A stretch of DNA of 64,000 nucleotides from Promethearchaeota archaeon (lineage in GTDB: Archaea; Asgardarchaeota; Lokiarchaeia; Sigyniarchaeales; SOKP01): the NCBI GenBank assembly GCA_019058445.1, contig JAHPZA010000003.1, forward strand, positions 124,001-188,000, read 5' to 3'. The notes under the pieces are model-generated. The model was not told the origin of the DNA. It saw only the letters and a program-made list of their open reading frames with translations, and did no database searches. Within the stretch, counting starts at the first letter, position 1. Each line of letters begins with the position of its first letter. This document shows, in pieces, positions 47,372 to 56,067 of this stretch. The position numbers and the translations under genes were made by a program.

Positions 47372-47485
47372 GCATAATTAATTCATTAATTTTTTTAATT
47401 TTTTTTAAGGAGAAAATTTTAATAGAAAATCTATAATATTTTGAAATGTTTTATTTCTTAGAATAGGAAAATTAGAAATAAAATT

Positions 47486-48304
47486 ATGCCTCTCACTAAA
47501 CGTATAATTCCGTGTTTAGATGTAACAGAAGGTCGAGTTGTCAAAGGTACTCGCTTCATTAATCTTAGAGATGCGGGGGATGCTGTTGAGTTAGGTGCTT
47601 TTTATGATGACCAAGGTGCAGATGAACTAGTTTTTCTAGACATTACCGCATCGTCTGATAAAAGAAAAATACTAATTGAACTAGTAGAAAGAACTGGTGA
47701 GCAGGTATTCATACCTTTTACTGTTGGTGGAGGATTACGTACAGTAAAAGATATCAAAGAAATCTTACGGGCTGGGGCAGATAAAATTTCATTAAATACA
47801 GCAGCAGTAAAAAATCCGAAGTTAATTTCTGAAGGCGCAAAAATTTTTGGTGCTCAATGCATTGTAACTGCCATTGATGCAAAAAGAGTGTATGTTGAGG
47901 CTCCTGAATATGCGAAAGATAAAGTTATAATAAAAATTGATAATGATAGATATTGTTGGTGGGAAGTATATATTCACGGAGGACGAACCCCCACTGGGAA
48001 AGATGCCATCCTTTGGGGAGAAGAAGCAACTAATTTAGGGAGTGGTGAAATTCTTTTAACGAGCATGGATAAAGACGGAACTCGTGATGGCTACGATTTA
48101 GAATTAACAAAAGCTTTTAGTGAAAGATTAAATGTTCCAATTATAGCTTCAGGTGGAGCAGGGAATCCTCAACATATTATCGACGCATTTAGTTTAGGTA
48201 AAGCAGATGCAGCATTGGCAGCTTCCATATTTCATTATAATGAATATCCCATTAAAATAGTTAAACAAGAGTGTAAAAAATCAGGAATTTCTATGAGGTT
48301 ATAG
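47486..48304 (+). CDS. hisF: Imidazole glycerol-phosphate synthase cyclase subunit
   Basis: HisF is a TIM barrel with [16 protein letters not shown] at the first strand (catalytic Asp), [23 protein letters not shown] (second catalytic Asp) and [13 protein letters not shown] as phosphate-binding loops. It turns PRFAR and ammonia into IGP and AICAR in histidine synthesis. The gene is followed by hisH three bases later, so the two are translated together and form the HisF-HisH complex. Confidence 0.97.
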   Translation: MPLTKRIIPCLDVTEGRVVKGTRFINLRDAGDAVELGAFYDDQGADELVFLDITASSDKRKILIELVERTGEQVFIPFTVGGGLRTVKDIKEILRAGADKISLNTAAVKNPKLISEGAKIFGAQCIVTAIDAKRVYVEAPEYAKDKVIIKIDNDRYCWWEVYIHGGRTPTGKDAILWGEEATNLGSGEILLTSMDKDGTRDGYDLELTKAFSERLNVPIIASGGAGNPQHIIDAFSLGKADAALAASIFHYNEYPIKIVKQECKKSGISMRL

Positions 48305-48307
48305 CTT

Positions 48308-48937
48308 ATGCCACTTAATATTACTATCATTGATTATGAAATGGGCAATCTTAAAAGTATTTATAAGTGTTTAAAGCACTTAAACATTGAAGCTAAGATT
48401 ACAGATAATCCCAAATTGATATTAGATTCGGATGGCGTTATTTTACCGGGAGTGGGCGCTTTTGGTGATGCTATGATGCACTTGAAAGAGAAAAACCTAA
48501 TCCCAATCATTAAACAACTGATTAAAGATAATAAACCTCTATTTGGAGTTTGTTTAGGATTGCATCTGTTATATTCAAAAGGATATGAGATGGGGGAATT
48601 TGAGGGATTAGATATAATACAAGGTGAGGTCATTATTTTTGATAATTCAAAAGTAGATAAAATTCCTCAAATAGGATGGAATAATGTTGAATTTCAAAAT
48701 GATAAGCATTTTTTAATCCAAGGAATCCCAAACAATTCCTATTTCTACTTTGTACATAGTTTTTATGGAATCCCCAAGAATAAGGAGCAGGTTGTTGGTT
48801 TAACAAAATACGGTGAGATTGAATTCTGTTCAATTGTTAGTAAAGACAACGTTTTTGCTACTCAATTTCATCCAGAAAAATCGAGTAAATATGGAATTCA
48901 AATCTATCAGAATTTTGTAGATTTTTGTAAGAGATAA
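48308..48937 (+). CDS. hisH: Imidazole glycerol-phosphate synthase glutaminase subunit
   Basis: HisH is a class I glutamine amidotransferase with LPGVGAFGDAM, the nucleophile Cys in FGVCLGLHLLY, and the His-Glu pair in TQFHPEKSSKYG. It supplies ammonia to HisF. It has 209 residues, normal length, three bases after hisF. No other his genes are in the window. Confidence 0.97.
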   Translation: MPLNITIIDYEMGNLKSIYKCLKHLNIEAKITDNPKLILDSDGVILPGVGAFGDAMMHLKEKNLIPIIKQLIKDNKPLFGVCLGLHLLYSKGYEMGEFEGLDIIQGEVIIFDNSKVDKIPQIGWNNVEFQNDKHFLIQGIPNNSYFYFVHSFYGIPKNKEQVVGLTKYGEIEFCSIVSKDNVFATQFHPEKSSKYGIQIYQNFVDFCKR

Positions 48938-49012
48938 GGGCTTATCAGATTAATAATTGGATTTAAAAATTTAGCTTGAATTAACAATGTTTAACTTATT
49001 AATTGCTTATAA

Positions 49013-50539
49013 TTAGTATATCCCATTTTGTTCTGATTTCTTATATCTTTCTTTTAAAATGGATTCTTCTAAATGTTTAATTTTGTCAGTATGTTTTAAA
49101 GGATATTCCCCGGTTAAGCATGCTAAACATAATTGACTTTCATCTTTTCCAATAGATTTTTTTAAATCATCAAGAGTTTGATAAAGAAGGGAATCAGCAC
49201 CAATGGTATTCCTAACTTTATTAATATATTCCTTTTCTCCATATTTCTCTTTATTCTTTCCAGCAATTAATTCTTTGGTTGTAGGAAAATCAATACCCAT
49301 ATAACACGCACTGACTACAGGTGGGCAACTTACTCTAACATGAACCGATTTGGCTCCTCCCTTTTGTCTTAATAAAGAAACTATTTGTTTTGTAGTAGTA
49401 CCTCGCACAATAGAATCATCAAATAGAATTACATCTTTTCCTTGAATAACACTCTTAATAGGGTTTAATTTTTCTTTTACAGCTGCTTTTCGTGTTTTTT
49501 GTCCGGGCATAATGAATGTTCGCCATACGTATCGATTTTTCATTAACCCTTCTACATAGGGTAATCTCGATTGTTTTGCATACCCTACTGCAGCACTTCT
49601 TCCTGAATCAGGCACAGGTACAACGATCGCATTCTTTTTAAATTCTTGATCTAAAAGTTGAGGGTCTTTTACTGCTAAATTTTCGCCCATTCTCAATCTG
49701 GCTTGGGCTACAGAAACTCCATCAATAATGGAATCAGGTCGGGCAAAATATACAAATTCGAATTGACATAACGCAGTTCTTTCTGCTTTTAAAACCAATT
49801 CCGATTGAATATCCTTTTGATGGCTTAAATGTACTATTTCTCCTGGTTTTACATCTCTTAAAAAATTAGCTCCTACAGTATCAATCGCACAAGATTCAGA
49901 GGCAACAAAATAGAGATTTCTTTTTTCAGTCTTTAATTCCCCAATACATAAGGGTTTAAAGCCTTTTGGATCTCTTATTGCATAAATATCTCCATCAGCT
50001 GTCATGATGACCAGAGAATAAGACCCATCTAATAGTTTACTAGCAATTTTTAAAATTTCTGGCCATTTTTCAGTCCCTATGGCAATAGACGCAATTAATT
50101 GAGCTATAACTTCAGTGTCCGTATTAGTAACAAATATTCTACCTAAATCATCCATTTTTTTCTTAATGTCATCATATACAGGAATTGTTCCATTAAATGC
50201 TAATGAAAATTCTATATCATTATTCTTAAAATGAAAGGGTTGAATATAATCGAGCGATTCATATTCAGAGCTTCCTGTTGTCGCATATCTATTATGCCCA
50301 ATTCCAACATTACCCCAAAATTGACTTAATTTGTTATCGGTTAATACTTGTGACACTAATCCTTTTCTTTTATAAGTATAGATTTTGCCGCCTGTTTTTA
50401 AAATAGATATCCCCGAACTTTCTTGACCCCGATGTTGTTGAGCAATTAATCCTTGATATAATAATTTAGAGACAGAAAAAGCAACATCATCACAGGTAAC
50501 CCCAAAAATTGCACAATGTTCGAGAGGTTTATCTCGCAT
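49013..50539 (-). CDS. purF: Amidophosphoribosyltransferase
   Basis: The first step of purine synthesis: PRPP plus glutamine gives phosphoribosylamine. ATG 50539 gives RDKPLEHCAIFGV, where Cys9 becomes the N-terminal nucleophile after removal of a short propeptide. The glutaminase part has IGHNRYATTGSSEYESLDYI, and the phosphoribosyl part has VILFDDSIVRGTTTKQIV. The late LCLACLTGEYP suggests the Fe-S/Cys C-terminal region seen in Bacillus-type enzymes. ATG 50566 would add nine residues. Confidence 0.95.
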   Translation of the reverse strand: MRDKPLEHCAIFGVTCDDVAFSVSKLLYQGLIAQQHRGQESSGISILKTGGKIYTYKRKGLVSQVLTDNKLSQFWGNVGIGHNRYATTGSSEYESLDYIQPFHFKNNDIEFSLAFNGTIPVYDDIKKKMDDLGRIFVTNTDTEVIAQLIASIAIGTEKWPEILKIASKLLDGSYSLVIMTADGDIYAIRDPKGFKPLCIGELKTEKRNLYFVASESCAIDTVGANFLRDVKPGEIVHLSHQKDIQSELVLKAERTALCQFEFVYFARPDSIIDGVSVAQARLRMGENLAVKDPQLLDQEFKKNAIVVPVPDSGRSAAVGYAKQSRLPYVEGLMKNRYVWRTFIMPGQKTRKAAVKEKLNPIKSVIQGKDVILFDDSIVRGTTTKQIVSLLRQKGGAKSVHVRVSCPPVVSACYMGIDFPTTKELIAGKNKEKYGEKEYINKVRNTIGADSLLYQTLDDLKKSIGKDESQLCLACLTGEYPLKHTDKIKHLEESILKERYKKSEQNGIY

Positions 50540-50687
50540 GAGGTTTCCTTTTCTTTTTAAAAACATAATACTTTTTCCATTCAGAGAAAGTTTAAGAGAA
50601 ACAATTTAATTAACTTCAATTAATTAGAATCAATTATATTTTTTAACAATTAGTTTAATAGATTATTAACAATTTAATCAAAAAAAA

Positions 50688-51362
50688 ATGTCAAATATAA
50701 GCGGTAATAATAAATATCTAGCTTTTGTCATCCTCATTGGAGGAAAAAGTACCCGCTTTGGTACTGATAAAGGTCTTTATGAATTTTTAGGAAAACCATT
50801 AATTGTGTACCAACTGGAAGTTTTAGCTCGATTTAATAATGATATTTATGTGGTTGCTCATTCTCAAAACCAAGTTCAAAAGTATGTAAATGATATTGAT
50901 TATAGGAATATAACCGCTTTTATCTTAGACGATAAAGAATGTACCTCGGGAAAAAAAATACGATCACCTTTAATCGGAATATGCTCCGCATTTAAAGAAA
51001 TAGAAAAATTAGGATATGAAAAGGCTTTTACTCTATCATGTGATTTGCCTCTTATTAATCCTGAAGTAGTTAATTTATTATTAAAGCATTCTAAAGATGT
51101 CGATTGTTGTGTTCCAAGATGGAATAATAACTATTTAGAACCATTATTTGCCATATATCCTGTTAAAAAAGCACTTCAAGAAATAGAGGAAAATCTTCAG
51201 AATGAAACCTATAAATTGACAAGCATTTTAAATAGGGATTGGAGTATTAAATATATCTCGATTGAAGAGGAAATTCAACCATTAGACGATAAATTACTTA
51301 CTTTTTTAAACATTAATAATCATGTTGATATAGACAAATTATTAGAAATATACCAAAATTAA
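50688..51362 (+). CDS. mobA: Molybdenum cofactor guanylyltransferase
   Basis: MobA has the nucleotide-binding FVILIGGKSTRFGTDKGLYE, the metal-binding Asp in TLSCDLPLINPEV, and the conserved PRWNNNYLEPLFAIYP. It attaches GMP to molybdopterin to make the guanine dinucleotide cofactor used by tungsten and molybdenum enzymes such as formylmethanofuran dehydrogenase. It ends 14 bases before the next small gene and stands near the permease-ferredoxin and fwdA genes. Confidence 0.92.
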   Translation: MSNISGNNKYLAFVILIGGKSTRFGTDKGLYEFLGKPLIVYQLEVLARFNNDIYVVAHSQNQVQKYVNDIDYRNITAFILDDKECTSGKKIRSPLIGICSAFKEIEKLGYEKAFTLSCDLPLINPEVVNLLLKHSKDVDCCVPRWNNNYLEPLFAIYPVKKALQEIEENLQNETYKLTSILNRDWSIKYISIEEEIQPLDDKLLTFLNINNHVDIDKLLEIYQN

Positions 51363-51376
51363 GTGATCAGAAGTAT

Positions 51377-51754
51377 ATGGAAGATTTTAATTGGAAAGAG
51401 ATTAAAGAAAAGCTCCAAAAAGCTGTAGAAATAGAAGTTAATGAGAAAGAATTGGCTGTTAAAATTAAAATTTTAGAGCCAAATGTCGAAGAGGCCCAAA
51501 TGGTAGGAAATATGTTGAAAAGTGAAGATGAAATGAAACAATCATTATCAGCCTTTATTAATCAAAATCAACCCATTGATTGCGATGTTGAAGTAAATCA
51601 AGAAGAAAAGTTTATTGAAATTAAATTCAGAGAGAAAGAATTTTGGGAAAAAACTCATCAATTATTTAATGAGATGTTTTTCGGAGATTATCTTAAAAAA
51701 ATGATTGAAGCCATGATGGGTGCTTTTGGAGGAATTTTTGGTAAAGAGGATTAA
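51377..51754 (+). CDS. Hypothetical 125-residue protein downstream of mobA
   Basis: This small acidic/lysine-rich protein has an alpha-beta N-terminal region (EIEVNEKELAVKIKILEP) and a C-terminal amphipathic helix ending in a glycine-rich MMGAFGGIFGKED. The family is not recognised. The 14-base gap from mobA suggests cotranscription. Confidence 0.6.
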   Translation: MEDFNWKEIKEKLQKAVEIEVNEKELAVKIKILEPNVEEAQMVGNMLKSEDEMKQSLSAFINQNQPIDCDVEVNQEEKFIEIKFREKEFWEKTHQLFNEMFFGDYLKKMIEAMMGAFGGIFGKED

Positions 51755-51773
51755 AATCTATCTCTTTTTTTAA

Positions 51774-51917
51774 ATAAAAATTATTCTTTTATCTCTTTTA
51801 TTATTCTGAAAAAAATCTATTACTTTAATACTTTAATAATTATAGAATTTAAGTCAATTCAGTGAAATATTGAAAAACATTGGTAACACACTATAAAAGT
51901 AATAGAATCTTCAAAAT
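51774..51917 (+). promoter_or_regulatory. Conserved leader element, copy 1, upstream of the permease-ferredoxin gene
   Basis: A 144-base region nearly identical to that at 53933-54076. Its core at 51816-51906 (91 nt) is bounded by perfect 11-bp inverted arms TCTATTACTTT and AAAGTAATAGA, with inner AGTG/CACT arms and a possible hairpin at ACTTTAAT/ATTTAAGT. It ends 116 bases before the permease start. Eighty of 91 core bases match copy 2 with no gaps, and most differences fall in the inner loop. It could be a riboswitch-like RNA or a shared operator. Confidence 0.6.
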
Positions 51918-52032
51918 AATTTTGGTTTTCAAATCCAAAATTTTTTAATAGTCTAAAGATTAATCTTTTGAGTTAATTATAAAAGATTGCTAAATGCCTA
52001 AAAGATAATAAAATAAATTTGTTGAAATCATT

Positions 52033-53637
52033 ATGATATCAGCAATAATAATACCAATCGTCTTTTTTTTGATTATTTTTTTTATAATTACTGGTAGGAA
52101 AAATCGCCTTCAAATTGCGTTTGCTGGCGCTATTATGTCCATAATTTCTTTAATGTTTTTTGATCAAACGGATACCTCCCTAATAATTGAGTTCATTATT
52201 GGCAAAAATTTTGTTAACTTGCATACAGTTTTCTTTATTTTAGGGATGATGATTATAATAGCTAAATGTCAAGAAGAAGGTGTTTTTATATATATTGCAT
52301 TTAAAATAGTACAAAAAACAGGACATAATCGATATTTACTACTTTTCAGTTTATGTTTCTTAACTTTTACGTTTTCATCATTCCTAAATAACATTTTATG
52401 TATTTTTCTTATAATTCCTCTTACTATAACAATTTGTAAAATTCTCGATGTAAATCCTATCCCCTATATATTAGCTGAAGCAATGGTTGTAAATCTGGGG
52501 GGGTTATTATTTGTTATTAGTTCTATTCCTAATATCATAATAAGTCATACAATTAACTGGACGTTTTTTCAGTATTTTATTGATGTTGGGATTTTTGCAA
52601 TAATACTATTTGTATTAACTTCTACATTACTGTATGGTTATAACAAATACAAATTGGATATCGCTGATAAGAAGCGGATTGAAATTTTAATCCAATATGA
52701 TGCTTGGACATTCGTCCAAAATCGTGTTAATTTTTATAAATCTTTAGTTGTGTTAATAGTTTCTCTCGTAATGATAATAGCTTTACCTATAATTTTCACA
52801 ATTGATATTGATATAATAGCTCTTTCTGGTGCTGCTTTTGTTATGGTAGTGCTTGTAAATAAAAAACAGTTTGTTGAGTTCTGGAAAAGTTTAGATATCG
52901 AATTAATTTTTTATTTGATGTGTATTTTATTTATCTCAGAAGCGCTCGAATATACTGGTGTTTTAAAGTTCCTTTCTGATTTTATAAATGGAGTATCAGG
53001 CGGAAATTTTTTAATTTCATTAATTTTAATTCTTTGGTTATCAGCTATAATTAGTTCATTTGTACATAACGCAGCCGTCACAAAAGTTCTAATTCCTGTC
53101 GTTGAGGATTTAACTACTCTTGAAAACCAAAGAGACGGTTTTTCAGCTTTATCAATAGGAACTATTTTAGGCGAAAATTTATCGATCATGGGAGATAATT
53201 TAGTTATAATTACAATGACTAATAATTATGGGTTTAAACTTAAATTTTCTACATTTCTTAAATTAGGAATATCTATAACATTGTTACAATTGATAGCAGC
53301 AACTTTCTTCCTTATGATGAAAATCAATATACATTTCTTCTTTATAGGACTTATTTGTTTAATTGCATTAATATTTGGCATTATATTCCTTATTTCTCTC
53401 ACTACTTATTCTGCATATGTGGTCAATGAGAAGTGTGATAGATGCGGCCTCTGTGTTAACTCATGTCCGGTAAATGCTATAAGTTTAAACGAAGACAAAT
53501 TAAGAATTTATCAAAAAATATGCGTAGGATGTGGTAATTGCATTAAATATTGTAAACATAATGCCATAGAAATAAAAAGATATGGTCCAAAAAATATCTT
53601 AGTTCCACCTCCTACCATAAAAGAGAATGGAACTTAA
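52033..53637 (+). CDS. ArsB/NhaD-type permease fused to a 2[4Fe-4S] ferredoxin domain
   Basis: About residues 1-460 form 11-12 membrane spans of the ion-transporter superfamily (SSFLNNILCIFLIIPLTI, the NNILC and SSFVHNAAVTKVLIPVVED repeats, ILGENLSIMGDNLVIIT). The last 70 residues are a soluble ferredoxin with CDRCGLCVNSCPVNAISL and CVGCGNCIKYCKHNAIEI. The fusion suggests transport gated or coupled by electrons, or an anion delivered to a redox enzyme. Substrates of related permeases include arsenite, Na+/H+ and dicarboxylates. It carries the leader shared with fwdA, which suggests a common stimulus. Confidence 0.85.
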   Translation: MISAIIIPIVFFLIIFFIITGRKNRLQIAFAGAIMSIISLMFFDQTDTSLIIEFIIGKNFVNLHTVFFILGMMIIIAKCQEEGVFIYIAFKIVQKTGHNRYLLLFSLCFLTFTFSSFLNNILCIFLIIPLTITICKILDVNPIPYILAEAMVVNLGGLLFVISSIPNIIISHTINWTFFQYFIDVGIFAIILFVLTSTLLYGYNKYKLDIADKKRIEILIQYDAWTFVQNRVNFYKSLVVLIVSLVMIIALPIIFTIDIDIIALSGAAFVMVVLVNKKQFVEFWKSLDIELIFYLMCILFISEALEYTGVLKFLSDFINGVSGGNFLISLILILWLSAIISSFVHNAAVTKVLIPVVEDLTTLENQRDGFSALSIGTILGENLSIMGDNLVIITMTNNYGFKLKFSTFLKLGISITLLQLIAATFFLMMKINIHFFFIGLICLIALIFGIIFLISLTTYSAYVVNEKCDRCGLCVNSCPVNAISLNEDKLRIYQKICVGCGNCIKYCKHNAIEIKRYGPKNILVPPPTIKENGT

Positions 53638-53698
53638 TATCTCTTGTTTAATTTCCCCTATCTTCATTCTTACCTTAAAGATACTTCTAATTTATACA

Positions 53699-53878
53699 TT
53701 AATCCACTCTAAATAATTTTCTTTTGCCAAAGGTAAAATTTCTACGGTTATAAGTAATATAAGCATTCGATGAACCCCCCGTTAAAGTTTTTGGAAAAGA
53801 ATAACCTACTTTCAATCTCCCTCGTTTTAATAAAAATTGCTCAATTTCTTGATTTAAAGTAATTTCATATTCACCCGA
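53699..53878 (-). pseudogene. Gene remnant, 59 codons without a start
   Basis: The minus strand encodes GEYEITLNQEIEQFLLKRGR, then LKVGYSFPKTLTGGSSNAYI and NRRNFTFGKRKLFRVD before a TAA at 53699-53701. Composition is protein-like with a beta-rich pattern. A TAG precedes the frame and no start codon is present, so it looks like the C-terminus of a lost gene. Bases 53638-53698 show nothing. Confidence 0.35.
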
Positions 53879-53932
53879 CTAATTTATTCAAATCCTCTTA
53901 TTCCCTTAAAATAAACTCTCTATTTATTTTTT

Positions 53933-54076
53933 ATAAAAATTACTTTTTTATCTCTTTTAATATTCTGAAAAATATCTATTACTTTAATACTTTAAGAGTT
54001 ATAGAACTTAAGTCAATTCAGTGAAACAATGAAAATTGTAAGTAAAACACTATAAAAGTAATAGACTCTTTAAAAT
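53933..54076 (+). promoter_or_regulatory. Conserved leader element, copy 2, upstream of fwdA
   Basis: Second copy of the element at 51774-51917; its core is 53975-54065 (91 nt) with the same perfect 11-bp terminal arms. Here the inner part can form ACAAT-GAAA-ATTGT, a 5-bp stem closed by a GAAA tetraloop, and ACTTTAAG can pair with CTTAAGT around AGTTATAGAA. The core ends 83 bases before fwdA. The 42 bases on its left are also conserved, so the promoter may be part of the copy. Confidence 0.6.
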
Positions 54077-54148
54077 ATTAGAATAATCTTAAAAGTTAAT
54101 AACTATAAAATTCTATTAAAATTATAGCTACAATTAAGGAAGATTACC

Positions 54149-55870
54149 ATGAAAGATCTAATTATTAAAAATGGTATTGTATTTGACCCATCAAACGGAA
54201 TTGACGGCGAGAAAAAAGAGATTCACATTAAAGACGGAGCTGTTGTTGATAAAGTTAACGGAGATGCCAAAGTCATTGACGCCTCGGGGATGATTGTGTT
54301 TCCGGGAGGGGTCGATCCTCACACTCATATAGCTGGGGCAAAAGTTAATACAGGACGGGCTTTCAGACCGGAAGATAAACCAATGGAAGCGACCATGAAA
54401 AAAACTAAAACTACTCGAAGCGGTACCGGATTTTCTGTTCCAAGCACATGGATGACAGGATACAAATATGCTCAATTAGGGTATACCACTGCCGCAGAAC
54501 CCGCTATGCCTTTACTTGAGGCTAGACATACACATGAGGAATTTTTAGAAATGCCCATTTTAGACAAATTAGCATTTCCTCTCTTGGGGAATAATTGGTT
54601 TGTGCTCGACTATATTAAAAATGGCGATATTGACAAATTAGCAGGATACGTCGCATGGGTTCTCAAAGCGACCAAAGGGTATGCCGTGAAGATTGTAAAC
54701 CCCGGAGGGGTTGAAAACTGGGCCTGGGGAAAAAACGTTGAATCTCTTGACGACCAGGTATATCATTGGGGGGTCACTCCGAGACAAATCGTTGAGAACT
54801 TAGCAAAAGTTAATGAAATATTAGAATTACCACACTCCATTCACGTACATTGTAATAATCTTGGCCATCCGGGAAATGTTGCCCATTCACTTGATACGTT
54901 TAAGATTTGTGAGAATATTGAGCCAAAAGGAGGAAAAAAGACAAGCCTTCATATAACACATTGCCAGTTTAATGCCTATGGAGGTACGAATTGGGGTAAT
55001 TTCGAATCGGGTGCCTCTGAAGTTGCCGAATATATAAATTCACACAAACACATTACAATTGATAGTGGACAAGTGGTTTTCACTAAATATGCTACCACTA
55101 CAATGACTGGGGACGGACCTTGGGAATTTGCGCTCCACCACCTTGGTGGAATGAGCCCTTGGGGTGCGAAACCAGGCATAAAATGGTGCAATGGTCAAGT
55201 AGAAGGAGAATCAGGCTCTGGAATCGTACCATATTTCTTTTCGCCAAAAGTTGCAGTGAATGCGATTCAATGGGCAATTGGGCTGGAATTACTTCTTTTA
55301 GTGAAGGATCCATATCAAATACTTATGACTACTGACCATCCTAATGGCGCACCCTTTACAACATATCCTATAGTCTTTAAATGGCTTATGGATAAGAGTA
55401 CAAGGAAAGACATGCTTGAGAATGTAGTTTCCAAAAAAGCTAGTGAAAAAACAGTGCTCCCCGATCTTGATAGAGAATATACACTTAACGAGCTCTGTAT
55501 TTCTACGAGAGCTGGACCTGCTAAATTACTAGGCTTAAAGGATAGAGGGCATTTAGGAGTTGGAGCAATCGGAGATGTCGCAATCTACAAGCTTGATCCA
55601 AATAAATATGATGGACATGCGATAGAAAAAGCATTTTCGGCAGCAGCTTATACGATTAAAGAAGGTCAAATCGTTGTCAAGGACGGAGAAATCATGGCGT
55701 CTCCTGCGGGGACTCTGATCTGTGCGGAAGGTAAAATAAAAGAGAGCACATACGAGGCAACTATAGAGGACGTTCAATCCCATTGGAGGGATCATTATAG
55801 TATTAATTTTAACAACTATGCCGTCCAAGACGCATATGCTCCAAAAGTTAAAATTGTTAATGGTATCTAA
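54149..55870 (+). CDS. fwdA: Formylmethanofuran dehydrogenase subunit A
   Basis: FwdA is an amidohydrolase-fold subunit that hydrolyses or forms the formyl-methanofuran bond; it passes formate to or from the FwdBD tungsten/molybdenum centre. Metal ligands are in PGGVDPHTHIAGAKVN, the carboxylated Lys region in KGYAVKIVNPGGVENW, and the active-site Asp-His in LMTTDHPNGAPFTTYP. Length 573 is normal. No FwdBCD is in the window, so the complex is encoded elsewhere. The base composition looks richer in G+C than in neighbours, as expected for a highly expressed gene. Confidence 0.95.
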   Translation: MKDLIIKNGIVFDPSNGIDGEKKEIHIKDGAVVDKVNGDAKVIDASGMIVFPGGVDPHTHIAGAKVNTGRAFRPEDKPMEATMKKTKTTRSGTGFSVPSTWMTGYKYAQLGYTTAAEPAMPLLEARHTHEEFLEMPILDKLAFPLLGNNWFVLDYIKNGDIDKLAGYVAWVLKATKGYAVKIVNPGGVENWAWGKNVESLDDQVYHWGVTPRQIVENLAKVNEILELPHSIHVHCNNLGHPGNVAHSLDTFKICENIEPKGGKKTSLHITHCQFNAYGGTNWGNFESGASEVAEYINSHKHITIDSGQVVFTKYATTTMTGDGPWEFALHHLGGMSPWGAKPGIKWCNGQVEGESGSGIVPYFFSPKVAVNAIQWAIGLELLLLVKDPYQILMTTDHPNGAPFTTYPIVFKWLMDKSTRKDMLENVVSKKASEKTVLPDLDREYTLNELCISTRAGPAKLLGLKDRGHLGVGAIGDVAIYKLDPNKYDGHAIEKAFSAAAYTIKEGQIVVKDGEIMASPAGTLICAEGKIKESTYEATIEDVQSHWRDHYSINFNNYAVQDAYAPKVKIVNGI

Positions 55871-56067
55871 TCTTTTTTTTTTAATTTTCTTTATTTATCA
55901 TCAGATTAATTATGGTACTACTAAAGTTGTTCAAATCTGAGCACAAATATTTAAAAATAAGCTTATTCTAATTTACATTTATGTACAAAATTTACTTTAA
56001 ATCCAAATTTTCACAAATCTTTTATTCAGTTAACTTAAAGTTTGTAAAGAATAATAGTGATTAAAAC

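Noticed and set aside
51816..51906. MITE (miniature transposon) from the 11-bp inverted arms
   Set aside because: Similarity between the two copies extends about 42 bases beyond the left arm and both copies sit in the same place relative to a gene; kept only as an alternative.
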